DNA from: Sphingomonas sp. Leaf10
Lineage (GTDB): Bacteria > Pseudomonadota > Alphaproteobacteria > Sphingomonadales > Sphingomonadaceae
Assembly: GCF_001421245.1 (NCBI RefSeq)
Contig: NZ_LMKE01000001.1
Span: 1 to 39,533, forward strand
DNA: 39,533 bases
Reading direction: 5' to 3'
Part shown: piece by piece, positions 7,641 to 16,116 of the stretch
Layout of the letters: each line of letters starts with the position of its first letter
Numbering within the stretch: position 1 is the first letter of the stretch
Position numbers and translations under genes: made by a program
Notes under the pieces: generated by a model
What the model was told of the DNA's origin: nothing
What the model saw: only the letters and a program-made list of their open reading frames with translations
Database searches by the model: none

Positions 7641-8639
7641 ATGCGGACGTTCGGTTGGTGGCAGACCATGGCATTGGCGGGCGCAATGGCGAGCATTTTG
7701 CCGGCGCAGGAACGGACCGCGCCGGTAGCAGGCAGCAATCCGATCATCCGCGACAAGTTCACGGCCGACCCCGCACCGCTGGTCGTCGGCGACCGGCTGT
7801 ATCTGTATGTCGGGCATGATCAGGCGCAGCGGGACGAGATGTTCAACATGCGCGAGTGGCTGGTCTATTCGACCACCGACATGCGGCATTGGACCGACCA
7901 TGGCCCGATCATGAAGGTCGCCGATTTCAAATGGGCGAAGGCCGATGCCTGGGCCAGCCAGACGATCTTCAAGAACGGCAAATACTGGTTCTATGCCGCG
8001 GTCGAGCACGACAATACCCATCCGGGCAAGGCGATCGCGGTCGCGGTGTCGGACAAGCCGACCGGGCCGTTCGTCGATGCCAAGGGATCGGCGCTCATCA
8101 CCAACCAGATGACGCCCAAGGGTACGCATAGCTGGGAGGATATCGACCCGACCGTCTTTACCGACAAGGACGGGACGACGTGGATCGCATGGGGCAACCG
8201 CCAATGCTATATCGCCAAGCTGAAGCCCAACATGATCGAGATCGACGGGCCGATCACCGAAATCACCCCGCCGCATTTCGAGGAGGGGCCGTGGCTGCAC
8301 GAGCGCAACGGCACCTATTATTTGACCTACGCCTCGCTCGACCGGTCGAAGCATCGCGATGAGCGCGTATCCTATTCGACGGCGCCGTCGATCAAGGGGC
8401 CGTGGACCTATCGCGGCGAGCTTACCGGCTCGGGGAAGTACAGCTTCACCATCCATCCGGGGATCGCACAGTTCAAGGGTGACTGGTATCTGTTCCTGCA
8501 CAATGCGACGCTGGCGATCGGCGACATGAACGGGGCGATCGGGCGCAGGGCGGTGACGGTCGAGCGGCTCTATTACAATGCGGACGGGACGATGAAGCCG
8601 GTGGTGCAGACCGATGCGGGGGTGACGGCGGCGAAGTAG
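7641..8639 (+). CDS. secreted glycoside hydrolase family 43 protein
   Basis: A 332-residue five-bladed beta-propeller hydrolase, likely acting on arabinan, xylan side chains or related plant polysaccharides. The three acidic residues of the family are visible: D43 (TADPAPLV) as base, D169 (DIDPTVF) as pKa modulator and E215 (HFEEGPWL) as acid. HPGIAQF later in the protein is typical. Residues 1-22 are a signal peptide, so it acts in the periplasm or outside. There is no carbohydrate-binding domain. The substrate within GH43 cannot be read by eye. A LacI-type operator lies upstream, which agrees with sugar-controlled expression. Confidence 0.88.
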   Translation: MRTFGWWQTMALAGAMASILPAQERTAPVAGSNPIIRDKFTADPAPLVVGDRLYLYVGHDQAQRDEMFNMREWLVYSTTDMRHWTDHGPIMKVADFKWAKADAWASQTIFKNGKYWFYAAVEHDNTHPGKAIAVAVSDKPTGPFVDAKGSALITNQMTPKGTHSWEDIDPTVFTDKDGTTWIAWGNRQCYIAKLKPNMIEIDGPITEITPPHFEEGPWLHERNGTYYLTYASLDRSKHRDERVSYSTAPSIKGPWTYRGELTGSGKYSFTIHPGIAQFKGDWYLFLHNATLAIGDMNGAIGRRAVTVERLYYNADGTMKPVVQTDAGVTAAK

Positions 8640-8658
8640 CTACGCTGTCGCAAGATAT

Positions 8659-8754
8659 CGTCATTCCCGCGTAGGCGGGAATCCATAGACGCTGACGTTC
8701 GCGGTTGATCCGAAGCGTTGGAGGCTATGGGTTCCCGCCTGCGCGGGAACGACG
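8659..8754. repeat. 96-bp inverted-repeat doublet (copy A)
   Basis: Two 28-base arms (8659-8686 and 8727-8754) are inverted copies, each with its own internal CCCGC..GCGGG palindrome, around a 40-base spacer. Copy B at 27357-27452 has the same arm and spacer lengths and a related spacer. The element lies between the converging GH43 and M15 peptidase genes, and the pairable arms could also help end both transcripts. Confidence 0.85.
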
Positions 8755-8770
8755 ATGGAGTGTCCTTCCC

Positions 8771-9550
8771 TCAGTCGACCTTTGGCTCAGCCGGAAACCG
8801 TGTGCGAGCCGTCGCGAACATGGTTCTTGCTGGAACGGCACCAGCCTCGTTCGCCGACGTGCCGACCCAGCGCCAGTGCCACGGCTCCCATTTCACCTGC
8901 TGCCGGTTGCCCGCCGGGAATGACATTTCGAAGCCGAAGCGGGCGGCGTTGGCGCGGAGCCAGCGGCCGGCGGGGGTGGCGCCGAAACACCCCTCCGCAT
9001 CGCAGGCGGGCGCGGTCGCGCTGCCGAAGTCGATGACGTAACCGGTCGAATGTTCACTGAAGCCCGGCGGGGCGGAGGCCCATGCGCGTTCGGCGAAGCT
9101 GCCCGATCCGTCGGGACCGATCCCGCCGCAAAAGGTCAGCTGCTGGAGCGCGACCGAGCGGTGGCACGATACCGCGCGGAGCGTGCCGGCGATCGCAGGA
9201 TCGGCATCGGCTGCGGCAAGCAGGCGGGTGAGGTCTGGCAGCATCGCAGGGTGGATCTTGCACGACGCCCCGAGCGCGGGCGGGGCTTCGACCAGCGCAG
9301 TTGCCGGCATGTCGGGATAGGGGAAATGATTGAACAGGCGGCCGTCGGCGGTGCGCTGCACGGTGCCGCGACCGCAGAGCGCGACCGGGCCGGTGACAGG
9401 GGCTGGCGGCGGTGGTGCGACGGCTGGCGGCGGCGTGAGTGGAATCGCGACCGGCGTCGGCGTGGTGACCGGCACAGCGGGTTGTCGGACTGCGGGTGCG
9501 CAGGCGGCAAGTGGCGGCAAGATACAGGCAAGGACGAAGGATCGACGCAC
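8771..9550 (-). CDS. M15-family D-alanyl-D-alanine carboxypeptidase lipoprotein (VanY-like)
   Basis: A 259-residue predicted lipoprotein that should trim the terminal D-Ala of peptidoglycan stem peptides. I prefer the GTG at 9550: it opens a short lipoprotein signal peptide ending in the lipobox LAAC, and GGAG lies 8 bases upstream. An in-frame ATG at 9595 would add 15 hydrophilic residues before the signal. A Pro/Thr/Val-rich linker follows the cysteine. The zinc-peptidase motifs are SEHSTGYVIDFG (His and Asp ligands) and WEPWHWRW (catalytic Glu or Asp region and His ligand) near the C-terminus. It diverges from the pseudouridine synthase. Confidence 0.85.
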   Translation of the reverse strand: MRRSFVLACILPPLAACAPAVRQPAVPVTTPTPVAIPLTPPPAVAPPPPAPVTGPVALCGRGTVQRTADGRLFNHFPYPDMPATALVEAPPALGASCKIHPAMLPDLTRLLAAADADPAIAGTLRAVSCHRSVALQQLTFCGGIGPDGSGSFAERAWASAPPGFSEHSTGYVIDFGSATAPACDAEGCFGATPAGRWLRANAARFGFEMSFPAGNRQQVKWEPWHWRWVGTSANEAGAVPARTMFATARTRFPAEPKVD

Positions 9551-9624
9551 GATGGTCTCCGGCTGGGGCGGTCGACCGCGCGAGCGCACTGGCACGGCGT
9601 CGACAACGATGGCAAGGGAGGGAA

Positions 9625-10278
9625 ATGCTCGACGACCTAGTCCTGTTCATCGACGGCGAAGCGATCGTCCTCGACAAGCCCGCCGGCCTGCCGGTCGATC
9701 CGCCGCGTGACGGATCACCCAGCATCGTCGCGCGCGCCGACGAACTGCGCTTCACCTTTCAACGCGAACCGACGCCGGTGCACCGGCTCGACCGCGATAC
9801 CAGCGGCTGCCTGCTGCTGGCCCGCAATCCCAAGGCGCATGCGAGGTTCCAGCAGGCGTTCGAGCAGGGGCGGGTGACCAAACGCTATCTGGCGATCCTC
9901 AATGGTATTCCAAAGGGGGAATCGGGCGAGATCGACATGGCGCTGGCGAAGGTCAGCAGCGTCGAGGAAGGCTGGCGGATGGTCGGCGATGCGAAGGGCA
10001 AGCCGGCGCGGACCAACTGGCGCGTGGTGCGGACGGTCGGCGACCGCGCGTTGGTCGCGTTGTTCCCGGAAACGGGGCGGACCCACCAGATTCGCGTCCA
10101 CATGGCCGAGGGGCTGGGCTGTCCGGTGGCGGGTGATCCGGTCTATGGCCAGGGTGGACGGAGCGGCATGTTGCTGCATGCCGCCGGGCTGATGGTGCCG
10201 CGCGACAACAAGGCCGCGATCGACGTAACCGCGCCCTGGCCGCGCAGCTTCGTCGCGGCGGGGTTCGACGAAATCTAA
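9625..10278 (+). CDS. RluA-family RNA pseudouridine synthase
   Basis: A 217-residue enzyme that isomerises uridine to pseudouridine in RNA. The catalytic motif HRLDRDTSG (residues 53-61) has the nucleophile D56, and FPETGRTHQIRVHMA is the conserved RluA motif. There is no S4 domain, and the length suits the short RluA/TruC-like group; the target (rRNA or tRNA position) is not predictable. The start at 9625 has a clear GGGAGG site; the frame's upstream extension overlaps the divergent M15 gene and is not used. It is followed 1 bp later by arfB, so both are probably co-translated in a ribosome-related pair. Confidence 0.92.
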   Translation: MLDDLVLFIDGEAIVLDKPAGLPVDPPRDGSPSIVARADELRFTFQREPTPVHRLDRDTSGCLLLARNPKAHARFQQAFEQGRVTKRYLAILNGIPKGESGEIDMALAKVSSVEEGWRMVGDAKGKPARTNWRVVRTVGDRALVALFPETGRTHQIRVHMAEGLGCPVAGDPVYGQGGRSGMLLHAAGLMVPRDNKAAIDVTAPWPRSFVAAGFDEI

Positions 10279-10279
10279 G

Positions 10280-10705
10280 GTGCCGCGCATTGCGATCACC
10301 CGGTCGATTTCGATCGATAGCGGCGAACTGGTCGAAAGCTTCACCCGCGCATCGGGGCCGGGCGGGCAGCATGTCAACACGACCGACAGCGCGGTGCTGT
10401 TGCGCTTCGACGTGGTCGCATCGCCTGGGTTGCCGGAGGCGGTCAAGCACCGGCTGGCGGTGCTGGCGGGATCGCGGCTGACCAAGGACGGGGTGCTGAC
10501 GCTGCGCGCCGACGCGTCGCGATCGCAGGAGATGAACCGGCGCGAGGTGCGCGAGCGGCTGTTCGAGCTGATCCGCGAGGCGACGATCGTGCCGAAGAAG
10601 CGTCGCGCGACCAAGCCGACCAAGGCGTCGCAGGTGCGGCGGGTCGATGCGAAGAAGGGGCGGTCGCAGGTGAAGGCGGGGCGGGGCAAGGTGCGGTTGG
10701 ATTAG
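10280..10705 (+). CDS. arfB: alternative ribosome-rescue factor ArfB (peptidyl-tRNA hydrolase)
   Basis: A 141-residue class-I release-factor-like protein that frees peptides from ribosomes stalled at mRNA ends. The catalytic GGQ is at residues 28-30 in SGPGGQHVNTTDSAVLLRF. There is no codon-recognition domain, and the C-terminus is a strongly basic tail (KKRRATKPTKAS.. KKGRSQVKAGRGKVR) that in ArfB fills the empty mRNA channel. These features separate it from RF1/RF2. The start is GTG at 10280, one base after the upstream stop, so translation is probably coupled to the pseudouridine synthase. Confidence 0.93.
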   Translation: MPRIAITRSISIDSGELVESFTRASGPGGQHVNTTDSAVLLRFDVVASPGLPEAVKHRLAVLAGSRLTKDGVLTLRADASRSQEMNRREVRERLFELIREATIVPKKRRATKPTKASQVRRVDAKKGRSQVKAGRGKVRLD

Positions 10706-10764
10706 ATTCTACCTGCGAGCGCGGAGGATTGGAACGTGGCTGCGTTCCGCCTACATCGCGGGGC

Positions 10765-11247
10765 ATGTACCAGTTCGACATTTCCGCCGGCGCCAACGGC
10801 GACCTGTACCGCGACCTGCTCGGCGCGCTCGATGCGCTGACTGGCGATGAGAGCGATGCGATCGCCAATATGGCCAATGCATCGGCGCTGCTGATGCAAT
10901 ATCTGCCCGACCTGAACTGGGCGGGGTTTTACCGGCTGGTCGGGGACGAACTGGTGCTCGGGCCGTTTCAAGGCAAGGCGGCGTGCATCCGCATCGCGAT
11001 GGGGCGGGGGGTGTGTGGCGCCGCCGCGGCATCGCGCAAGAGCCAGTTGGTTGCCGACGTCCATGCCTTTCCGGGGCACATCGCCTGCGATGCCGACAGC
11101 CGCAGCGAACTGGTCGTGCCAATCGTCGTCGGCGAGCGGTTGATCGGTGTGCTCGATCTCGACAGTCCGCTGCCGGGCCGGTTCGATGACGCCGATCGGG
11201 CGGGGTGCGAGGCGCTGGTCGCGTTGCTGGGACCACGGATCGCTTGA
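10765..11247 (+). CDS. msrC: free methionine-(R)-sulfoxide reductase (GAF domain)
   Basis: A 160-residue single GAF-domain enzyme that reduces free Met-R-sulfoxide using cysteine chemistry. All three family cysteines are present: C74 (KAACIRI), C84 (GRGVCG) and C108 (HIACDAD). Their spacing equals C84, C94 and C118 of the E. coli enzyme. NWAGFYRL and SELVVPIV are conserved blocks. ATG 10765 matches the family start; a TTG at 10729 would add 12 residues but has its GGAGG only one base away. It is 59 bp downstream of arfB and may share its transcript. The role is repair of oxidised methionine in the cytosol. Confidence 0.92.
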   Translation: MYQFDISAGANGDLYRDLLGALDALTGDESDAIANMANASALLMQYLPDLNWAGFYRLVGDELVLGPFQGKAACIRIAMGRGVCGAAAASRKSQLVADVHAFPGHIACDADSRSELVVPIVVGERLIGVLDLDSPLPGRFDDADRAGCEALVALLGPRIA

Positions 11248-11351
11248 CCCGGCGCGGGACGGGCGGCGCGTAGGCGGTGGATTGGCCGGGAACCGGGCGG
11301 CGTGATAGGGTTTCGATCTTCTGTCTTGCCGTTCAGGGAGTTTGTCGGCCG

Positions 11352-12416
11352 ATGCGAACGCCGTTCTTTGCCGCCGCTGTCGCGCTGCTTGCTACGTCCG
11401 GTCTGACGACGGGGGCAGCGCAAGCGCAACGCGTGGGGCAAGCGCCCGAGGCACTGCCGCGCGGACCGGCGGTTCAGGCCGGCGCGCCGCGCGTGAACCT
11501 GCCCGGACCGCGCTGGGGCGGGAAGGTGCGCGGGCGTTGGGTCGGCGGCCAATATGCGCCGGGTGGCTGGGCAGCGTATCGCCCGCCGGTGCGCGGATGG
11601 GTGCTGCCGCGCTATTGGGTGGCACCGAGTTTCTTCGTTCAGGACTGGTCGGCATACGGGCTGACCCGGCCGCAGTCCGGCTATGGCTGGTATCGCTATT
11701 ATGATGATGCCGTGCTCGCCGATCGCGACGGGCGGGTGTACGACGTGCGCAGCGGGCTCGACTGGGATGCGCGCGACGATGGGCGCTATGTCCGCGACGA
11801 TCGCGCCTATGAACGCTATGCCGCCGAGCGACGCGACGACGGTGTCGGCGGCGCGGTGATCGGCGGAGTCGCCGGGGCAGTCGCCGGTAACGTCATCGCC
11901 GGGCGCGGCAACCGGCTGGGCGGTACGGTGTTGGGGGCGGGGGTCGGCGCATTGGCCGGGACCGCGATCGATCGGGCCGAGGATCGCCGCGCTGCGCCGC
12001 CGCCGCCGCCGCCCGGTTATGGCGCGGACTATCCGATGCCGTATGAAGACGTGCCGATCGCGCCGGACGACGGGTATGACGACGGCTTCGACGACATGCC
12101 GGTCGCACCCGATGTGGTGTTCGGTCCGATGCGCGAACAGGTACAGCCGATCGGACCGCCGCCGCCGCCGCGTACGCGCTATGTCGAGCGGCACATCGGC
12201 GCGGCCCCGGTCGCGCGCAGCTATACGACGACGACCACGACCACCGAAGGTCCGGAGGCGGGCTATATCGCCAACGGCTATTACTATCCGCCGCGTACGG
12301 TGACGACGGTGACGGTCGAGCATCCGCCTGTGGTCACCACGACGACCGAGGAGGTCGTGACCTACCCACCGCAGGCGTCGCGGCGGGTGGTTCGTTCGAA
12401 GACGTTGCGGCGGTAA
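11352..12416 (+). CDS. exported RcnB-like protein with glycine-zipper segment
   Basis: A 354-residue periplasmic or envelope protein. A signal peptide covers residues 1-26 (ending AQAQ). Residues 55-140 are rich in Trp, Tyr, Gly and Arg in the pattern of RcnB-family proteins (GQYAPGGWAAYRPPVRGW.. ), which in E. coli affect nickel/cobalt homeostasis. Residues 165-207 form a glycine-zipper 2TM-like segment (GGAVIGGVAGAVAGNVIAG and LGGTVLGAGVGALAGTAID). The remainder is low complexity: a Pro run, an acidic Asp-rich part and a Thr run (TTTTTTE). GGGAG precedes the start. Function is unknown; envelope stress or metal handling is a guess from the domains. Confidence 0.82.
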   Translation: MRTPFFAAAVALLATSGLTTGAAQAQRVGQAPEALPRGPAVQAGAPRVNLPGPRWGGKVRGRWVGGQYAPGGWAAYRPPVRGWVLPRYWVAPSFFVQDWSAYGLTRPQSGYGWYRYYDDAVLADRDGRVYDVRSGLDWDARDDGRYVRDDRAYERYAAERRDDGVGGAVIGGVAGAVAGNVIAGRGNRLGGTVLGAGVGALAGTAIDRAEDRRAAPPPPPPGYGADYPMPYEDVPIAPDDGYDDGFDDMPVAPDVVFGPMREQVQPIGPPPPPRTRYVERHIGAAPVARSYTTTTTTTEGPEAGYIANGYYYPPRTVTTVTVEHPPVVTTTTEEVVTYPPQASRRVVRSKTLRR

Positions 12417-12469
12417 GCGTTCTCGACGGTCGCTTCTCGACAGGCTCGAAGCTGCTCGAACCGAACGGG
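12417..12469. repeat. 53-bp dispersed repeat (single copy)
   Basis: GCGTTCTCGACGG...GCTCGAAGCTGCTCGAACCGAACGGG is repeated with few changes at 28165-28218, and an inverted relative lies at 28096-28145. It starts at the end of the RcnB-like gene, between converging genes. Pairing within TCGACAGGCTCGA-like parts is possible but weak. Confidence 0.75.
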
Positions 12470-12473
12470 AAGC

Positions 12474-13763
12474 CTAGCGCGGCGGGCGGCCGGCGAACGT
12501 TGGTACGCTCTCTGCTCCGCTGGCCGATAGGGATGATACCGCGACGAAGTGATCGTCGACGATGACGCCCTTCAGCACCGCCTCCGCGCCGGTCACGTCG
12601 CGCTGGTCGGTCCAGTCCTGCGCATCGTTGCGCCGCCAGCGGACGCGATAGCCGGCCGCATTGGGGACCGGTGACCAGCGCACCGTCGTATCGGTCGATA
12701 GCGCGCCGTCGATCGACGCGGTGACGGGCGCGGCGGGAGCAACGGCGAGGCGGGCGATGGTGGCGACGTTCAGCGCGGTGACCTTGGCCAGATATTGGAA
12801 GTCCATCCGGTCGATCGTGTCGCCGTACACCCGGCCGCTTTCGGTCCGCAGATCCTGATGCTGCGCGTCGTAATTCTCGACCCCGACCGAGAAGCGGATC
12901 GCGGGATAGCCGAGCTTGAGAAAGGGTTCGTGATCGCCGCCGCGCCCGAGGCGGTCGGGGCGCCGGTCGAGAAACGCATCGACGCCGCCGGGCAGGGTCT
13001 TCGCCACGGCATCGACCGTCTTGGCAAGCGCGCGCGACGGGCCGTCATCCTCGCCGCCGGCGGCACGGCGGGCGATCTGCTGTTCGATCGATTCGGAGGC
13101 ACGAATGCCTTCGGAAAAGACACGGACGCGGTCGGCGACGCGGCGGCCGTCCTGTCCGACGGTGTTGCCGACGATGTCGTTGTTGAGGACGGCGGTGACG
13201 TTCCAGCCCTTTTCCCTGGCGGTGTCGGCGAGCAGTTGCGCGCCCCACAGCCCCTGTTCCTCGCCCGACAGCGCGGCATAGACGATGGTCGCGTCGAATT
13301 TTTCCTTCGACAGGATGCGCGCCGCCTCCAGCACCAGTGCTACGCCCGAGGCATCGTCGTTTGCGCCGGGGGCGTCGCTGGTCGCGTTCATCACGTCGCT
13401 GACCCGACTGTCGATATGGCCCATGACGATCACGACTCGGCGCGGATCGCGACCCTGTTGGAAGCCGAGCACGTCGACGACGTTCACGCCCTGCGGCGCG
13501 CGCGGGCCGGTAAAGCCGCGCGCGATGTTGGCGACGGTGATGCAATCGCCACAATCGCGTCCGATTCGGGTCAGTTCATTGGCGAACCATCGGCGGGCCG
13601 CACCGATGCCACGCGTCGGATGATCGGGATCGGACGCGGTATGCCGGGTGCCGAAGCTGACCAGTTTGGCGACGTCCGCACGCAGCCGGTCAGGCTTGGG
13701 CAAGTCGCGGGCCGGGGCGGCGGTAGCAAACAACAGGGCGGGAAGGAACAGAATCTGGCGCAT
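12474..13763 (-). CDS. exported M28-family metallopeptidase
   Basis: A 429-residue zinc aminopeptidase-type enzyme, likely periplasmic or secreted. The signal peptide is MRQILFLPALLFATAAPARD. M28 zinc-site residues are visible: H116 and D118 (MGHIDSR), D136/D137 (GANDDASG), E168/E169 (SGEEQGLWG), and a late His in GDHEPF. Residues from about 345 to the end form an extra beta domain resembling fibronectin type III. I used the ATG at 13763 because it opens the signal peptide, although its ribosome-binding site is weak; the frame is open for 51 more codons. Substrates are probably peptides. Confidence 0.88.
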   Translation of the reverse strand: MRQILFLPALLFATAAPARDLPKPDRLRADVAKLVSFGTRHTASDPDHPTRGIGAARRWFANELTRIGRDCGDCITVANIARGFTGPRAPQGVNVVDVLGFQQGRDPRRVVIVMGHIDSRVSDVMNATSDAPGANDDASGVALVLEAARILSKEKFDATIVYAALSGEEQGLWGAQLLADTAREKGWNVTAVLNNDIVGNTVGQDGRRVADRVRVFSEGIRASESIEQQIARRAAGGEDDGPSRALAKTVDAVAKTLPGGVDAFLDRRPDRLGRGGDHEPFLKLGYPAIRFSVGVENYDAQHQDLRTESGRVYGDTIDRMDFQYLAKVTALNVATIARLAVAPAAPVTASIDGALSTDTTVRWSPVPNAAGYRVRWRRNDAQDWTDQRDVTGAEAVLKGVIVDDHFVAVSSLSASGAESVPTFAGRPPR

Positions 13764-13871
13764 TTGCGGGAGGATGCCGCCTTCCGCGCGGCGGCTCAAC
13801 TGGTTTCGCCAGATACCCATCGCTGCCGAAAACCCATCGTTCGAATGGGTGAAATTGCTTAAAACGAATGT

Positions 13872-13900
13872 TTGGTTTCGTTTTTTGCAATTGCTAACTG
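13872..13900 (+). promoter_or_regulatory. candidate sigma70-type promoter for the small RNA
   Basis: TTGGTT (13872-13877) and TAACTG (13895-13900) are spaced by 17 bases, and a start near 13906 would give an RNA of about 80 nt ending at the terminator. The match to consensus is modest. It is the best plus-strand promoter I can see between the divergent M28 start and the terminator. Confidence 0.35.
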
Positions 13901-13904
13901 GTCG

Positions 13905-13985
13905 GGTGCGGTGCACAACGACTGTGCCTTTCAGGCATCCTCTCCTAAAACTTTTACAGGGTCGGCCTTGCCGGCCCTTTTTTTT
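13905..13985 (+). ncRNA. small RNA with anti-Shine-Dalgarno motif, suhB-like
   Basis: A classical intrinsic terminator on the plus strand ends here although no plus-strand protein gene lies upstream for more than 1.3 kb, so it most likely ends a short RNA of about 80 nt. The body contains a small stem (TGCC-TTTCA-GGCA) and then the unpaired stretch TCCTCTCCTAAAAC. The CCTCTCC part can pair with Shine-Dalgarno sequences. This layout, with the pyrimidine motif just before the terminator, resembles the alphaproteobacterial suhB-type small RNAs (Rfam RF00519), which repress mRNAs. The family assignment is from memory of the pattern; the 5' end is estimated. Confidence 0.5.
13959..13985 (+). terminator. 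intrinsic terminator of the small RNA
   Basis: GGGTCGGC (13959-13966) pairs with GCCGGCCC (13970-13977), with one G-U pair and a 3-base loop, followed directly by eight Ts (13978-13985). It is the clearest Rho-independent terminator in the window and works only on the plus strand. Confidence 0.85.
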
Positions 13986-14046
13986 GTGCGCCGACCGCGC
14001 TAACGCGCCCTCACCAGCGCTGCGCTGAATTATAAGAGAGGACGCT

Positions 14047-14116
14047 GCCGGACATCCGGCGAACAGCAGCAGCCCGCGGGGGATCGAGCGCGACGCAAAG
14101 CGCGGCTCTCCCCCGC
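14047..14116. other. strongly structured intergenic segment of unknown role
   Basis: Between the small RNA and the universal stress gene there are two clear hairpins. GCCGG-N4-CCGGC lies at 14047-14060. A larger one has GCGGGGGA (14076-14083) pairing with TCCCCCGC (14109-14116) and an inner GAGC/GCTC. No T-tract follows on either strand, and no open reading frame of credible composition covers it. It may be the 3' untranslated part of the minus-strand stress gene or an unrecognised RNA. Nothing else could be supported in 13986-14174. Confidence 0.4.
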
Positions 14117-14174
14117 ACGGTACTTTCCATGTTGCACATTGGCCGACCGAAGCTGAACGCCGGCTGTCCGGCGA

Positions 14175-14630
14175 TCAACTCAGGCGATCGATGCCCTCGC
14201 GGTCGAGACTGCCGGGGATGATCATCAGCGGCACGGGCAGGGCGCCGGCATCGGTGCCGGCGAAGTGGGTGACCAGCGGTCCGGGCGATCCGGTGGCGGC
14301 GGCCCCCAGCACCAGTGCGGCGATATCGGGATTGGTGGCGATCATCTCACGAACGATTCGCGGACCGTCGCCCGTGCGCACGGTCAGATGCGGTTGCAGA
14401 CCCGATTCGGCGATCAGCGTGCCTGCGGCTGCCTGCACCAGTGCCTCGGCGCGTTCGGTCGCTTCCTCCTCGATCGTCGCCTGCACCCCGCCCCATGGCG
14501 CGAATTCCTGCGGCTCGACCAGCGCCAGCACCTCGACGCCGCCATTGGTCTTGACCGCACGGCGTGCGGCAAAGCGGAGCGCGACCGCGCTTTCGGGGCT
14601 TTCGTCGACGACGACCAGATATGTCCGCAT
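14175..14630 (-). CDS. universal stress protein (UspA family)
   Basis: A 151-residue single Usp domain of Rossmann-like alpha/beta fold. It opens with the beta strand TYLVVVDES and ends with the strand LMIIPG. The nucleotide-loop region is VLGAAATGSPGPLVTHFAG near residues 107-125; this departs from the G-2x-G-9x-G(S/T) ATP-binding pattern, so it may belong to the group that does not bind ATP tightly. GCGAGG precedes the start. It is divergent from the pyruvate dehydrogenase E2 gene across 127 bp. Usp proteins support survival under starvation or stress; no specific partner is evident. Confidence 0.88.
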   Translation of the reverse strand: MRTYLVVVDESPESAVALRFAARRAVKTNGGVEVLALVEPQEFAPWGGVQATIEEEATERAEALVQAAAGTLIAESGLQPHLTVRTGDGPRIVREMIATNPDIAALVLGAAATGSPGPLVTHFAGTDAGALPVPLMIIPGSLDREGIDRLS

Positions 14631-14757
14631 GATAACCTCGCCTTAAGCGATCGTTCATGCGCCGGTTACGCAGCGTCGTGCAAGCTGTACCGGGGCTTGA
14701 CCCGGAGCCGCCCGGCGGCGAAGAGGCGCGACGAGCCTGAGAGGACCACTCTGCCCC

Positions 14758-16116
14758 ATGCCGATCGAGATCAAGATGCCCGCCCTGTCCCCCACCATGG
14801 AAGAGGGGACGCTGGCCAAATGGCTGGTGAAGGAAGGTGACACCGTCAAATCCGGTGACATCATGGCGGAAATCGAAACCGACAAGGCGACGATGGAATT
14901 CGAAGCCGTCGACGAAGGTACGATCGGCAAGGTGCTGGTTGCCGAGGGCACCGACAATGTGAAGGTCGGCGCGGTCATCGCGATCCTGCTCGAAGAGGGC
15001 GAGGACGCATCGGCCATCGACGCCGCGCCCAAGAAAGCGGAAACGCCCGAGCCTGCCGACGATCAGTTCAAGGGCAAGCCCGATCCGACCGATCCGAACA
15101 AGACCGGCAGCGAAGCCGCGCCGGCTCCGGCAGGAACGTCGGACCATGGTCGTCCGGCCGGTGCCGGTGCTGCGCAGAGTGACGGTGGCCGCGTGAAGGC
15201 CAGCCCGCTGGCGCGTCGCATCGCCGCCGACAAGGGCCTCGAACTGTCGGACATCGCCGGCAGCGGCCCGAACGGCCGCATCGTCAAGGCCGATGTCGAG
15301 AATGCCAAGCCCGGTGCCGCGAGCGCGCCGAAGGCCGAGGCTGCTGCGGCCGCACCAAGCGCGGCGGCTGCGCCCGCTCCGGCGGCGGAAGCGCCCAAGC
15401 CGGCGGCCGTCTGGTTCGACGATTCGATCCCGCACACCGTCGAAAAGCTGTCGAACATCCGCAAGACGATCGCGCGTCGCCTGACCGAATCGAAGCAGCA
15501 GGTGCCGCACATCTATCTGACGGTCGATATCCGTCTCGATGCGCTGCTCAAGCTGCGCGGCGATCTGAACAAGTCGCTCGACGCACGTGGCGTAAAGCTT
15601 TCGGTCAACGACCTGCTCATCAAGGCGCTGGGCGTCGCGCTGGAAAACAGCCCGAAGTGCAACGTCACCTTCCTCGGCAACGAAATGGTGCAATATTCGC
15701 GCGCCGACGTGTCGGTAGCGGTGTCGACGCCGACCGGCCTCATCACCCCGATCATCCGCGACGCCGCCAACAAGGGCGTGGCGAAGATCAGCACCGAGAT
15801 GAAGGACCTGGCCGGCCGCGCCAAGGAGAACAAGCTGAAGCCCGAGGAATATCAGGGCGGTACGGCATCGCTGTCGAACATGGGCATGTTCGGCATCAAG
15901 CAGTTCGAAGCGGTCATCAATCCGCCGCAGGGCATGATCCTCGCGGTCGGTGCCGGTGAGAAGCGCCCGTACATCGTCGACGACGCGCTGGGTGTCGCGA
16001 CCGTCATGACCGCGACCGGCAGCTTCGACCACCGGGCGATCGATGGTGCGGACGGTGCGCAGATGCTCAAGCTGTTCAAGGCGCTGGTGGAGTCGCCGCT
16101 CGGCCTGATCGCGTAA
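14758..16116 (+). CDS. pdhC: pyruvate dehydrogenase E2, dihydrolipoamide acetyltransferase
   Basis: A 452-residue core subunit of pyruvate dehydrogenase that moves the acetyl group from E1 to CoA. Domains in order: one lipoyl domain (residues 1-75) with lipoylated K43 in [10 protein letters not shown]; an acidic/Ala-Pro linker; the E1/E3-binding domain around 140-178 ([19 protein letters not shown]); an Ala-Pro linker; and the acetyltransferase domain to the end, with the catalytic motif [13 protein letters not shown]. The C-terminus and start site fit pyruvate rather than oxoglutarate E2. The E1 genes pdhA and pdhB are not in the window. E3 (lpdA) follows 660 bp downstream in the same operon. 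Confidence 0.95.
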   Translation: MPIEIKMPALSPTMEEGTLAKWLVKEGDTVKSGDIMAEIETDKATMEFEAVDEGTIGKVLVAEGTDNVKVGAVIAILLEEGEDASAIDAAPKKAETPEPADDQFKGKPDPTDPNKTGSEAAPAPAGTSDHGRPAGAGAAQSDGGRVKASPLARRIAADKGLELSDIAGSGPNGRIVKADVENAKPGAASAPKAEAAAAAPSAAAAPAPAAEAPKPAAVWFDDSIPHTVEKLSNIRKTIARRLTESKQQVPHIYLTVDIRLDALLKLRGDLNKSLDARGVKLSVNDLLIKALGVALENSPKCNVTFLGNEMVQYSRADVSVAVSTPTGLITPIIRDAANKGVAKISTEMKDLAGRAKENKLKPEEYQGGTASLSNMGMFGIKQFEAVINPPQGMILAVGAGEKRPYIVDDALGVATVMTATGSFDHRAIDGADGAQMLKLFKALVESPLGLIA

